Positions 34,275-45,241 of a stretch of 64,000 bases of DNA are shown in pieces. The stretch is taken from assembly GCA_020698575.1 (NCBI GenBank), contig CM036248.1, positions 12,491,729 to 12,555,728 of the forward strand, read 5' to 3'. The position numbers and the translations under genes are program-made. The notes below the pieces were generated by a model. The model did no database searches, was not told where the DNA came from, and was given only the letters and a program-made list of their open reading frames with translations. How positions within the stretch are numbered: position 1 is the first letter of the stretch; each line of letters begins with the position of its first letter. The stretch comes from Bostrychus sinensis. Taxonomy: Eukaryota > Chordata > Actinopteri > Gobiiformes > Eleotridae.

Positions 34275-34364
34275 AAATCTTCTTTATTAATAAGGATTTT
34301 TTTTTAAACCAAGGCAGAAACTCTACAAGATGTCCACCTTGTACTTAGCATTAGCATCACTAAC
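34275..34364 (+). repeat. Local direct duplication, copy 2 (pair with 33541)
   Basis: TCTTCTTTATTAATAAGG, a T run, CTACAAGATGTCCACCTT and TTAGCATCACTAAC. About 735 bp from copy 1. Confidence 0.65.
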
Positions 34365-34960
34365 TACACTTTCTCCTTATTCTACGCTAATGCTTCACTC
34401 TCCCTTTTACATTTTTACCAAATACAGCACTCCCAAGCGGTTCTATAAACTCACTGTGCAGCCTGCCGCCCCATTGCGACTTTATGGTTGATGTCTCGTT
34501 CATTCATTGATTTCCACTATCTGCGGTGGCCACACATCATCTTCAGTGCGCTGGTGTGAATGCCTCTCTGTGCATGTACTCTGTAAGTCAAATTAGCCGG
34601 GCTACACTTTAAGCTTGTAGGTTGTGAGCCATCATTCGTTCATTAAAGTATTAGTTACTGATGATTGCGGCACCGTGTTTATCCCGGCGCTGATTATAGC
34701 CCGTGTTACATCTATGCAATCACAAGTTACATCAGTAATAAACCAGCCCACACACATTGCTTTTCACTGGTCATAAAGACATTAATCTATACATCTCTCC
34801 CCTGCATTCATTTTCCTAATGGACTATCTGACTTACACATCACTTCACTACTAGCCCACTCATTTTTTTGTAGTAGTTGTTGTTTTTTTCCTCTTTTTTT
34901 TTTTCCTCTTATATCATTGGAAATTCATTCAGCTACTCCAGAAATAAATGTAAATTGCTC
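34365..34960. other. No gene seen
   Basis: Single-copy-looking. The 145-residue plus frame at 34665-35102 runs from here into the next duplication and is not recognised. Confidence 0.4.
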
Positions 34961-35100
34961 TAATTTAAGCCCTGCCCCTCTTACGGACCCAACACTTAAC
35001 AGGAATCAGCATCTCCCTAAGGCTACAAATACAAGAGGGATGCATTTAGTCCAAACCAACCAAGATTTATACATAGATAGATTCTTTCTCCTGGTATGCT
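34961..35100 (+). repeat. Local direct duplication A, copy 1
   Basis: Shares AAGCCCTGCC, CATCTCCCTAAGGCT, ACAAGAGGGATGCA-type and TTAGTCCA blocks and the TTTATA...GTATGCT end with 35921-36064. The similarity is long and colinear, but clearly diverged. Confidence 0.75.
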
Positions 35101-35467
35101 AAGACCCTGAGTCGGCTGGCTTGAGGATGGAATGCACAGCCTTCATGCCGAGAAGAAAGAGTGCAAGAAATCCCCAAAATTCAGTTTGAATTGAGAAAAA
35201 GGCATCGTATGAACAGTCAAATAATAAAGAAAAGAAGTCAGTCTGCAAAAGCTACAGGTGGCAATATAATGGTGAAGAGACAAAGATGAATTAGTGCAAG
35301 TGAAGTAACAGCATGACTTAACACTGTATTATGCAACCTCACATGTAAATGTATCTGTTGGTTTAGCAGATCTAATTATTTTGTCAGTAACAAGTATCAG
35401 GTTTAGTGCAACCACTAATTTAGGTTGTGGAGTCACAGGTACAGCTGCCTTTTAAAAAAAAGTCTGT

Positions 35468-35770
35468 TTAAAGGTGCTATATTGCACAAAATCAACTTTT
35501 CTGAGCATTCTACCATGTTATAATATTGTTCTCTCATCAAAAATACGCCTGGACTTGTGCTATGATTCATTCATGCCTGTTTAAGTAATCCTGTATTCTC
35601 TGGAGTTTCTGAGGCTCAAAAATGCTTAGTTCCACGAACCTATGCCTGTCCCACAACCCACACAGTTGTTTTTAATTTTGTAGTAAAATGGTAACATACA
35701 AAAAGGTCAACTTAGAGGTGACAAAGGTGGATTTAAAAATATGAATAAAAACATAATATATCCCCTTTAA
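35468..35770 (+). mobile_element. TTAA-bounded MITE M, internally deleted copy
   Basis: TTAA at 35468-35471 and 35767-35770. Ends are AGGTGCTATATTGCACAAAA and, inverted, AGGGGATATATTATGTTTTT. Lies between the two copies of duplication A. The central third of the family sequence is absent. Confidence 0.75.
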
Positions 35771-35920
35771 CTACTGTATCATTCTAATTTTGTATTGTCT
35801 GGTTTTATCTGCATAATACAGTTAGCACTGCCAGTATCCTATTTTATTTTTTATTTTAATCTCAGTCTTTGCCCTGATGATATTATGTCACTCACGCAAT
35901 ATGTTTTGTAAATATTTCTG

Positions 35921-36064
35921 TATATAAGCCCTGCCTCTTTATGATCCCACCACTAAAAAAGAAACTGCATCTCCCTAAGGCTGCGAGTGCAAGAGGGATG
36001 CAGTTAGTCCACCAAAAACCACCGAGATTTATATTTAGAGACTAGTTTGTTCTCTTTGTATGCT
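35921..36064 (+). repeat. Local direct duplication A, copy 2
   Basis: TATAAGCCCTGCCTCTTTAT, GCATCTCCCTAAGGCTGCG, CAAGAGGGATGCAGTTAGTC and the TTTGTATGCT end align with 34961-35100. Confidence 0.75.
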
Positions 36065-36274
36065 GCACTGGTATAAATACAGAATCTGGTGTTTATGGTT
36101 TGTCATCGCCCTGTTTCCTGTCGTGTAAAAAGCAGCCGAAGATAGTGCAATAGCAGCGACGTCACATAAATCATACTGTGAAAGCATAATGGTTAGGATT
36201 TGACTGAGGGCAACTAGGGGCAAGGACAGAGATGGGAGATATTGCACTCATTCATTCTGGCTGCCTCGTTTCTT

Positions 36275-36385
36275 CCAGCTCTCCTCCTCCTCCAGTCTGT
36301 GAGCTGACCCATCTCTGGGGCTGACCCAAAAAAAGAGACTCAAAAAGAGGGAACGGTATTATCTACCTCCCCTCCCTTTGTTGTG
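36275..36385 (+). repeat. Local direct duplication B, copy 1
   Basis: CCTCCAGTCTGTGAGCTGAC, CCATCTCTGG-GCTGACCC and AGACTCAAAAAG, then a TTATCTACCTCCCCT block. All recur at 38041-38175. Confidence 0.75.
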
Positions 36386-36449
36386 CCAACTCCTTTTGAA
36401 AGCAGCCTTATTGTTTACAAACAATAAAAGGGTCTATTCATTTGATAAC

Positions 36450-36515
36450 ACTGGCAACTATGGGCCTTAGATGGGGTACACCCTGGGCAATGGCCAGTTA
36501 GTTGCAGGGCTACAT
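36450..36515 (+). mobile_element. Dispersed repeat G, fragment
   Basis: AACTATGGGCCTTAGATGGG, then a CACCCTGGGCAATGGCCA and GTTGCAGGGCTACA block. Confidence 0.6.
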
Positions 36516-37203
36516 TATCAACATTAAGTGATACCAAATAATACCTAAAACTCACTGAATATATCAAAAAAGATGAGATATCACTGCAATTTATTCTTAA
36601 ATCAGCCTCTCTGAGCCTGACAACCATCTCAGTCCAGAGTCTGCACCTCCCTCTGCCACCCCTGGGCCAAAAAACAACACTTGCAAGCAAGTGTGTCGCT
36701 GTGCCAGTGGCGAGTCTCACGCGAGAGAGGCACATCACGGTTAGCAAAACAACAAGCAAGCAAAGGCTGTATTTCTTAATTTTCGTCATGGCAGAGCAGT
36801 CAAATGGAAACAATGTACAGAAACACAGAGAGGAATGTGAAAGTAAAGCTGAGCGAGGGAACATACAGGAGGCAACTGGACTTGTGAGTATTTATGACAG
36901 TGCTTTATTTCAAAATATTGGGGGAGCTCCATAGAGGAAAATGAGGGAAAAACAGCAAAGAAATGAAGTTCCTGACTTCTGTTTCCTTTGCACACCTCAC
37001 TGCTTTATGAGCTCACAGACCATCAAGCAAAGCTGAGAGAGAGAGAGGTTACCCAACAACAATGTGAAAAACTGGTAGAGAGCGAGATGGAGAGAAGCTG
37101 TGATCACAAATCCGGGTTATTCACCAAATACTGTTTTCTGACTGTCCTGCAAACACTGCACCATTTCTCTTATTTTGATGCATTGGTAAAATATGCTCTA
37201 AAG
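36516..37203. other. No gene seen
   Basis: The 77-residue frame at 36701 and the 149-residue minus frame ending near 36864 are unrecognised and overlap on opposite strands. No repeats identified. Confidence 0.42.
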
Positions 37204-37840
37204 CAGTGTTTCTCAACCAGGGGAATGGGGGCCCCTAGGGGTATGCAAGCACTTTCCAGGGGGTACTTGGCAGTATTTCATAATATTTCCAAGATGAAAA
37301 ACTTGTGATTTTTATTTGTGATGTTTTTACACTGAACTATAAATAAGACAAACTCAAAAGATAAGCTCAAGTCATAAAAAAGAAGCAAAACTGTTAAATA
37401 TTATTAGATTTTATTTTGGTGCATTTTTTTTTTTTAGGTTTAATAACTTATTTAAAAGTTGAGTTTTTACATTACTTTATTTTACAACATTATTTAAAAT
37501 TTGCTTTGTAGTACATTTGTACTGAGTTATTTATTTATAATAAATAAATGTAACAGGAGTTTATACTGTTTTTAATTATTTTTTTATTTTATTTTAAAGA
37601 CAGGAAGATTATTAATTTAGAATTTGAGTTTCACAAAAAATGCAGAAGAATAAACATTTATAATAATGAAATGTCTTTATACTAATAAAGACAATATAAA
37701 TGTTTAATAAAGATAAAGTATTTAGGTTTTTTTTTATTACAATTTTACAGAATGATCAGTGCATATGAGTCAGTGGGTACTCATGATATGACAAAAAAGC
37801 CCAGGCAGTACAAGAGACAAAAAAGGTCGGGAACCCAAGA
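37204..37840. mobile_element. hAT-like element (CAGTGTTTCTCAACC end), AT-rich interior
   Basis: The left end CAGTGTTTCTCAACCAGGGG is followed by GGGGGTACTTGGCAGTATTT. The right part (AGTCAGTGGGTACTC, then AAAGGTCGGGAACCC) is the worn inverted end. The interior is AT-rich with no frame. Same family as 6430 and 29493. Confidence 0.65.
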
Positions 37841-38040
37841 ACGAAAATTAAAACTGTCAGCAGATCGCAAAAATTACAGTAATGTTAATGTTCAGTTCAA
37901 CATACTGCAACTAGAAAAGATAAAACCTTTTTTTTTTTTTTTTTTTTTGCAGTGGTGGTCTTATATTTTCCCCAGAGCTTTATACAGTATCTACAATCTA
38001 ATTACAAATTAGTCTGTCTAAAATCAAGTTTTGTAACTCT
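37841..38040. other. No gene seen
   Basis: AT-rich, with a T run at 37929-37948. Confidence 0.4.
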
Positions 38041-38175
38041 CCAGCTATCTTCCTCCAGTCTGTGAGCTGACCCCTCTCTGGTGCTGACCCAAAAAGAGTC
38101 TCAAAAAGTGTGAAGCTTCAGCCACATACGTATTGTCAGCCGCATACGCCATTATCTGCCTCCCCTATCTGTCTC
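38041..38175 (+). repeat. Local direct duplication B, copy 2
   Basis: CCTCCAGTCTGTGAGCTGAC, CCCTCTCTGGTGCTGACCC and GAGTCTCAAAAAG, then CCATTATCTGCCTCCCCTAT. It has a short internal duplication (CACATACG / CGCATACG) that copy 1 lacks. Confidence 0.75.
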
Positions 38176-39012
38176 GTCTCTGTCCCTCTGCAGCTATAAG
38201 GGGCTCGCCGTGTGCTTCCCCGAGGTGATCATTTCTCAACACGTTGTACCGGCTACAGTCTCAATTTCTGCTCGTCCCCCCAAAAAAAAAATCAAACAGG
38301 GATCTTCACGGCTCGGGCAGGCAGGGAGGAGGACCACAGTCATTTCACATGAAACCAGTGCAGATAAAAAGCAGCAGATGACTGGACCTTAAATGTAACA
38401 CAAGTTCCTTCGGGCAAAATGAGACGGGGACCTTATGAATCGGTGGAGCATGTCATATATGAGTACTGTTTCTAGAGAAAATTACAATAGCCTGGTTTCC
38501 AAGTCAAATATAAATAGAAATCACTGGGGTTGTCCAGGTACCAATGTCAGTATTTAGTAATCACAGTTATCCCAGCCTCATGTACTTACTACTAACTATT
38601 CATTCATTCATTCATCAGCTTTCTCCCAAACATATGTGTTAACACAAAGAGGTGAAGTCTGCATGTCTTTCCCACAACCTCCATGTTGAAAGGCGGAAGC
38701 ACGAATCAGTCTGGTAGTGTGCACCCAGTACTAATAATAATATTAATAATTCACTTTAACACTGGCATGCAATGTGAATTTTCATTCCACTGTGTCTCTT
38801 TGAACATATTTTACTAAAACAGCAAGTTTCCTTTTCCAAAACATGCTACTAATGATACATCTAGCATGTTGTAGTTATTTGTGGGTACTCAAAACCATTT
38901 GCAAACAAAATGATATGAAGAAATCACTCAAATTTACTTAATATATGGTTTCAAATGGAAATAAATAAATTAGTGTCCATTTAAAATCAAGTTATCTAAC
39001 AGTGCACAATGT
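38176..39012. other. No gene seen
   Basis: Unrecognised, becoming AT-rich after 38700. Confidence 0.4.
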
Positions 39013-39360
39013 TTAAAGGGAATATGGAAAATCAACTTTTTTGTTTTCTACCATGTTATAATGTTTCCTCATCAAAAACATACCTGGAGTTGTGTTTTGT
39101 TTCATTTGCACCTTTTTAAGTAATCTTCTATTCTCTGGTGTTGAGTTTCTGAGGCCTCAAAACGGTCGGTTCCACAAACCCCCGCCCACTCCAAGAAGCA
39201 CTGACCAATCAACAAGCCCTCTACATCCCCTCTGCTCTCATTCATTTATCCAAAAAACAGCTGTCTCCACTGATTCCTCACTCCTCCTATTTTCCATTTT
39301 GTAGTAAAATGGCAAGATTAGTTTAAAAAGATATATAAAATCATAATGTAGCCCCTTTAA
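39013..39360 (+). mobile_element. TTAA-bounded MITE M
   Basis: TTAA at 39013-39016 and 39357-39360. The left interior is AGGGAATATGGAAAATCAAC and the right end, inverted, AGGGGCTACATTATGATTTT. The central blocks CCCGCCCACTCCAAGAAGCA and CTGACCAATCAACAAGCCCT are well kept. Confidence 0.77.
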
Positions 39361-40237
39361 TGAAAGTGGCATGACAGCTTTTTTTATTAATGGTGTGCAG
39401 AGATTAAATTAAAGAGAGATTAAAAACATAGCCGTACAATAAGAGTAATGTAATGTCCTTTATAATACTAATCTCAAAATATAAACTCTGGTCTCTAAAA
39501 CCACAATCCCATATTTTTGTCCTGTGCTGTCCCTAACCAGCCTCATCTTTATAAATCACCCAATCAAACCAAAACAAGCCCAAAACGTGTTACATTCATT
39601 TTATGCCTGGAAACTTCATTATTCCATGTACCAGGGATTTTCCCGGAAACGCAATTTGAGAGAGACTGGCTTGATTATAGTCCAGCCAAGGTCACAGATG
39701 GCCACCTTCTTGAACCAGCAAATTAAATCAAACAATTACTCCAGGGACTGAAACATCGCACACTAAACAGCCTTGGTGTAAAGAAGTCCATTCATTTATA
39801 TTATATCCTACACCCGCTCCCACCAAATCCTTATTTACGAGGATTTGATTATACCCCTTTGTTTCCTGCCTTCTGTTTTTAATGATTGCTTCCAATTTGT
39901 TTATTACTGTGCTACTTGTAATCATTACGCTTCATGTTGTGCGCGTCTGGCTGTGTGCACTCGCTTCGGGGTGTCAGCCAAAAGTTAAATGTTAAGTACA
40001 ATATACAACAGAGGTACTATTTTTTTAAGTTAGAGTCTTTTCTTTTTTTTTTTTTTTTTTGGCTTTTCTCTTTCAGGGCCAGCACAGCAAAAATCAGTAT
40101 GACAGTGGCCAAAACTGCAGAATAAGTGGTCCAAGGAAGGAACAGCGGTGAACTGGCGACAAGGTGAAGCCCACTGTCCCGTGTGGGCTGATCCTGGTTA
40201 ATGCTGGTTCTATTAGAAAGGTGTCTGTTGTGTTTGG
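39361..40237. other. No gene seen
   Basis: Single-copy-looking, with an 18-base T run at 40043-40060. No frames recognised. Confidence 0.4.
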
Positions 40238-40340
40238 CAGTGCTTCCCAACCTTTTTTGCCTCAAGTACCTCTTGGTCATGAGTACCTTCTCACTCATCT
40301 GTGTTGATTATTCATATAAAACATATGCATTTATTAATAT
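40238..40340 (+). mobile_element. hAT-like left end (CAGTGCTTCCCAACC)
   Basis: CAGTGCTTCCCAACCTTTTT, followed by GCCTCAAGTACCTCTTGG, is a common fish hAT start. No matching right end is seen downstream, so only the end is called. Confidence 0.5.
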
Positions 40341-40507
40341 TTTTTATTATTCATTTATTATTTACCTTAGATACAAAATACATTGGTTTTCTTTTTAAAG
40401 GAACCCTCACTAATAAGACATGTTTCTCCCAAAAGATTTATTTTGCTGTTATCAACAAAACTATGGTATAAAAACACTTCAGATGTTTTTGTTTTGAGTG
40501 CAGTGCG

Positions 40508-40741
40508 ATGGACGCTTCTGTTCAGCCTTTCCAGTTTGAAGCTGAGTGCACTCCAAGACAGGATGATAGCAAAGAAGACAGCGCACAAAGTTTAGATGAA
40601 AATGAAGACGATCAGAGACGTGAGGGCGCAAGAGTGGGGCAAAATCTATGGTATATGCGGGAACTGCTGCCAATGCCAACCGAGAACAAAAGCTTTTGTT
40701 GTAAAGAGCTCAGTTTTATGAAAAAATGGCCGTTCCCATAG
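40508..40741 (+). pseudogene. P2X7 C-terminal-domain-like frame, degenerate
   Basis: A 77-residue frame from an ATG. Residues 5-11 (VQPFQFE) precede an acidic, Lys/Arg-containing linker (about 17-42). Residues 47-59 hold W, Y and then PMPTE, and residues 64-68 read CCKEL. Stand-alone P2X7-C-like proteins of fish and invertebrates carry the pattern W-C-x-C-G-x-C-x-x-MPT-x-x-E-x-x-C-C-x-E, where the cysteines bind zinc. Here the spacing of W, MPTE and CCxE fits, but the first three cysteines are replaced, so the domain should not fold as usual. A TATAAAA lies at 40467-40473. The family's C-terminal half is missing. I read it as a relic; a chance resemblance is possible. Confidence 0.45.
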
Positions 40742-41246
40742 TTTCAATTGCGTGTTCAACAACAAGGTTTTACAAGGTTAAAAAACAAAAATGTTTCACG
40801 TTTTAACAATGTTTTTTTAGTGGTACAAACCATTATAATTTGTGTGCCTTCAAAATAAAAATAACAGTATAATAATAAACTACATTTACTGATTTTACTA
40901 GAGATATCTTATGTTCAGAAAAAAATAAAAATAAATAAAAAGTAATATTAAACTTATAATTAAAATAATAATACTACATAATACAAAAATTAAGCTATTA
41001 CACCTGAAAACATAAAAATATAACATTCAAATAATATTCCTTAGCAGTTTTAGCAGTGATAATGACACTAGACACTAAATATTTACAGTTATGAAGTAAT
41101 TCCAAGTCCCCCCTGCAAAGTGACTAATCAGTGGAGATTTCTTGAAGCTGCTTGTGTCTCTGTGTTTTGAATATTGTCCACCTTTTGGCTACACTTGCAG
41201 TACTGGCTGGCGTTGATCTGTATCGGCTTGAACGCACTCATTGTAG

Positions 41247-41248
<2 letters not shown>
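40742..41248. other. AT-rich stretch, no gene seen
   Basis: Very AT-rich (40850-41090), with no recognised repeat or frame. Confidence 0.45.

Positions 41249-41277
<29 letters not shown>
41249..41277. repeat. A homopolymer
   Basis: About 29 consecutive A bases. No SINE or LINE body is recognised upstream. Confidence 0.95.
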
Positions 41278-41278
<1 letters not shown>

Positions 41279-41347
41279 ATCTGTTTGGAGGCAAAATAAT
41301 CACAACAACATGCAAGCATACAAAAAGGGGCCATGCAATTAGCACAA

Positions 41348-41367
41348 CCATGCACACACACACACAC
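41348..41367. repeat. CA microsatellite
   Basis: A short perfect CA run, with an 18-base T run at 41442 and another CA run at 41566-41580 nearby. Confidence 0.92.
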
Positions 41368-41728
41368 ACTTTCACCCCACCGCATACAGGCACTATCCAA
41401 AATGGCACCAAGCATCTGTTCAGATAGCTCTAGCACAGTCACTTTTTTTTTTTTTTTTTTGTGAAACATTGGCAACAGCACTGCATTGGCCATGAGAGGC
41501 TTTTTCTCCACTGCAGCAGGATGACCGGGTGACCGCGCAGCCGTCCAATCATCTGCTTCTTTCAAACACACACACACACAATCAGAGACACTGCAATGCA
41601 AATTCACCTGCTTCCCTCCGTGACACCATCTACGCTCAACTCACCTGTGAATAAAATGCTGCTTCTTTTAGCTGGGTTTTCTATCGTTTTAAAGAATAAC
41701 AAGTGAATGTATGCAATCCTACATAAAC

Positions 41729-41890
41729 GCCGCCAGGGTCACCACAGCCAATCATCTTCCCTCTTTGAATGTAGTTATTTGCATATTGATTTGGTATAGG
41801 CTTTACAGCATAGCAGATGCCCTTCCTGACATACTCCTGACCTCTCAGTTTATCCAGGCTTGGGGCCAGCACAAAGGGTGCACAGGCTTG
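41729..41890 (-). mobile_element. R-family repeat, near-complete (minus strand)
   Basis: The minus strand reads GGCCCCAAGCCTGGATAAAC, GTCAGGAAGGGCATCTGCTA, CCTATACCAAATCAATATGC and TGGCTGTGGTGACCCTGGCG, in family order. Confidence 0.72.
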
Positions 41891-41924
41891 TGTGCTTGTG
41901 CTATAGCCTGTGATATAACTGTTT

Positions 41925-42125
41925 CATTCATTCAGTTCTTTATTTAACCAGGATGGAAAAAAGAAAAAAAGACTCTTTGAGATTAATATAAATCTCTTTT
42001 GCAAGAGTGTCTTGGCCAAGTGGCAGCAGCAGTTTCAAATACATACACATACTAACTTACACATAAAACACAATAACAAATACAATGTAAAATTCAATTT
42101 AAATTTTAAATTTCAACATCAAGAG
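41925..42125 (-). mobile_element. LINE 3' end fragment (TTTATTTAACCAGG tail, minus strand)
   Basis: TTCTTTATTTAACCAGGATG, then TCTTTGAGATTAATATAAAT, TCTCTTTTGCAAGAGTGTCT and TGGCCAAGTGGCAGCAG form a well-known fish repeat, the reverse of a non-LTR retrotransposon 3' end. The family name is not assigned. Confidence 0.55.
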
Positions 42126-42214
42126 ATGGAGTCATGAGCTGCTTACATAGTAGAGCAACAAAGTATTGGTGTGAAAGAATTATAATACTATGTATGACGG
42201 TTATTCATTTAGTA

Positions 42215-42265
42215 TGCTGAAGCTTATCCTGACTGCTTTGGGCATGAGGCGCAGTACATCCTGGA
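42215..42265 (+). mobile_element. Dispersed repeat G, short fragment
   Basis: CTGAAGCTTATCCTGACTGC, then TTTGGGCATGAGGCGCAGTA and CATCCTGGACAA. Confidence 0.5.
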
Positions 42266-42385
42266 CAATCAATTCAATTTTATTTATATAGCCACGTATC
42301 ACAACAACAGTCGCCTCAAAGGACTTCACAAAGTTAATCAAACATAAACACACAATCAGGCATAAAGACTAAACTTTATGTCTGA
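42266..42385 (-). mobile_element. LINE 3' end fragment (minus strand)
   Basis: CAATTCAATTTTATTTATAT, then AGCCACGTATCACAACAACA and GTCGCCTCAAAGGACTTCAC, is the reverse of a common fish LINE 3' end of L2/CR1/Rex1 type. Confidence 0.6.
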
Positions 42386-42419
42386 GTGTGTGTTTACACA
42401 GGACTCCAAAGGGTTTAAT

Positions 42420-42615
42420 TTGTTCATTTTCCTTAACCTTGAGGCATAGTGCACCCAAGACAATTCCAGTTAATCGCAGGGCTACCACTTTGAGACACAC
42501 ACAGACAAACAAACCATTCACTCTCACATTTATTCACTATATGAGCCATTACAATTCAACTCTACATGAATGCCTTTGGATAGTTGGAGGAAGCCAGAGA
42601 GTGCCCAGAGAAAAT
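42420..42615 (+). mobile_element. Dispersed repeat G, diverged copy
   Basis: CCTTGAGGCATAGTGCACCC, AATTCCAGTTAATCGCAGGG, CCATTCACTCTCACATTTAT, TGAATGCCTTTGGATAGTTG, GAGGAAGCCAGAGAGTGCCC and AGAGAAAATTG follow the family order. Confidence 0.6.
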
Positions 42616-43500
42616 TGTTTTTTGCTAAATATGCAAATTACACCCAAAAGGGCTATAGTTTTTGCAAAGTGTTATTATCATTGTCACAAGCCACAACTGT
42701 CATCTGTTGAAAATGGATGCCATACTTTCAAATATACGTGTTTTTGTTTCTCTGCATCATTATCTATCTAGTGCCTCCTCTCTCTCTCTCTTCCCTCTCT
42801 CTCAAATTGAATGGGTTTGCTATTAAGAGCCCTCCCCTCTGGCACAGGTGGCAGCTGTTCAAACAAAAATGATGCATTTCTGATATTTTCCATATGTACA
42901 CACAGCAACTCATGCGAAGTATGACATTGTAAATTAGTCTTGAGGGCAAGCAGGAAGTCTTCGATCAATTACGCCGTGATGAGCGTGAGTGGGCGGGCAC
43001 ATATCAACGAATGTTCCTCTGTATGAGATTTGATAAGATTTAAGAGCCTGAGGATAATTTCATGTGTTGTAAATATGATGGTGATGTGTCAATCTGTCAT
43101 GTCTCATCTCAACAAATGCATTTCGTCGTAAAGCACTGTTTTTTTCTGCACATACACTGTTGTACATACATCACGTCAATGTCATTTGATAAAAGCACCC
43201 CATTTGTATTTATGACAGCCTTTGAGGGGCCAAGGTGGCTGAGTCAATGCTTTTGTGTGTCATTGTGACTTTGCATGCATCAATGTACAGCATACCGTGA
43301 ATGAGAAAATGTGTCAGAATGAGCAACATGCAATAGTCTCGGTCAGATGCTTTTAAATCTGCCATTACAATATTTACATGCAAACACCAGAAGAGTTTGT
43401 ACTGTTCACAGATTCTACAGTTTTTACACAAAATTCACCTCAGATTTATCCCTTCTGTAATCCAGCCACAAAAGGGTCGCAAGCCAGTGAGTGTACTAAT
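42616..43500. other. Single-copy block, no gene seen
   Basis: Contains a CTCTCT tract at 42777-42802. Otherwise unrecognised. Confidence 0.42.
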
Positions 43501-43668
43501 TGTGCTAGTCCCAAGCCTGGATAAATGAAGAGGATTGCATTAGGAAGGCATTCAGCTTAAATCTATGCTAATTTAATTTATTATGTAAATTACTGCACAC
43601 GAGTAGGCAGATGATTTGCTGTGGTGACGGCGGAACAAACAAAGCTGAAAGGAAAGAAGAAGATATCT
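43501..43668 (+). mobile_element. R-family repeat, near-complete
   Basis: CTAGTCCCAAGCCTGGATAA, GAGGATTGCATTAGGAAGGC, TATGCTAATTTAATTTATTA, GATGATTTGCTGTGGTGACG and GAAAGGAAAGAAGAAG keep the family order. Confidence 0.72.
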
Positions 43669-44061
43669 AGTCTCTGTGTGAAGCGTGAAACAGATGTTGG
43701 GACCAGCTATCGCAGTATCTGGCAGTGTCCATTATTGCTAGGTTTCAGAAAAGTGTTGCAGAAGAGCTCTGGTCCATCTTTCATCAGACAATCCCACAAG
43801 ACCCTATGCTGTTTTAGGCACTTTCTCTATCCACCGGGCAGCTGGCTGTGATGTATAAACGTTTGCATCTTTTAAAGCAATGAGATTTTTTCCCCCCTGT
43901 GGATTCCTTGGAGCGTATCCTCTGAGGGGGGGTTGCAGAGTTTTTGATACAGTATGGCAGCCTCTGCTGGTTCACCTACCTGGTGACATTGCAGAGATGC
44001 TTTGCAAGGGGGTGCCATTTTTTATTCATTATTGTAGTTTGTGTTTGGTAAAAAAAATATT
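43669..44061. other. No gene seen
   Basis: Unrecognised, with CCCCCC and GGGGGGG runs near 43892 and 43926. Confidence 0.4.
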
Positions 44062-44215
44062 AGCGCTGTGGTATAGCCTAGTTTACAGCTTGCCTTGGTA
44101 TCATGGGTTTGAGTCCAAAGTCTGACAATTTACCAGAAGTTTCTCCCTACTCTCTCTGTTGCGTCCTTACTGTTGTATCCAATAAAGCCCAAAAAGGCCA
44201 AAAAATATCTTAAAA
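44062..44215 (+). mobile_element. tRNA-derived SINE, family 1
   Basis: AGCGCTGTGGTATAGCCTAG (worn A-box region), ATCATGGGTTTGAGTCCAAA (B-box-like), then TTGTATCCAATAAAGCCCAA and AAAGGCC before an A-rich tail. Same family as 1437 and 53888, here on the plus strand. Confidence 0.72.
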
Positions 44216-45241
44216 AATATTGTAAAAAAAACCCCAAACAGCCGCTTAGGGAGGAGGCTGATGTTGATTGAGTGGCTAAAGCCTGGAGGAGTTTTCTCTT
44301 ATTTACATATGGCGAGTCTGGTCACCCCAGATCCCTACCCTCATCAACAGAAACCAATTAAAAGTCTCTTCATTTAATGTTTACCTTAATTAACTGTTAC
44401 AATTAATGGCTTTCCGAAGTCCTATTGTGGCTTTTTCAATTAAACGCTGTTGGTGACAAAGGTTGCGATCCAGTCCTATAAATCATACAGACAATTCTCT
44501 GCTGAATACAAGCAGTCCATCGCTGAGCAGAGTAAATGACTGGAGAGGCTCATATATCACCATGCGGACTTTGTGTTATTGTCAGATAATTCGAAGTGAA
44601 ATAACAACACAGGCTCACCGGTCAAATGTAAGGGATGCTTCTGCAAAATGCTGATATGTGATTATCAGTTCTTTAGAGGGAAAGAAAAAAAAAAAACTTA
44701 TTAAAACAAAATGTAAGTGTCTTTAATATTATGTATGGACATAAATAGGGCATAAAACAATATTACTGTAGCATAGACAATCAAGTTTAGTGAGTCCAAA
44801 GCATCTAGAGTGTTGAGCGATTTTTGACAGTTAATTCACTTTATATAAAACAAGATGAACATGACAGTAGATGTTGCTGCACTTTACTGACAAATGCAAT
44901 GTCAATGCTTAAAAAAATGAATTAAATGTATTTAAAAATGTATTAATTTTAATATTTTGTGTGTTAGAGCTTCATAATGTTTTTAAGCTCCAAATCAAAA
45001 ATCAAAAAGCTCAAAATCTGTATGAGGCAAACAACCTTACTCAACCTTACAAACAAATTCCTTATAAATTCCTTTATATCAATCTTGATCTTACAAACTC
45101 TGGTTAAAGCTGTCCAATATCATGCATAATGTGAATGTTTTTCTGCTGATAACAGTCTCAAAGTCTTAGTATAGTGATGAACTGATTATCCAAGCTGTAC
45201 ATTTTCTTATGCATTCTGACAATAGACCAGGGCAATTTAAT
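44216..45241. other. No gene seen
   Basis: GC-balanced to about 44640, then AT-rich. No repeats recognised. Confidence 0.4.

Noticed and set aside
36788..36934. Short frame starting MAEQSNGN after a GTCATGG context
   Set aside because: Only about 48 residues follow this ATG, with no recognisable domain and no evidence of splicing.
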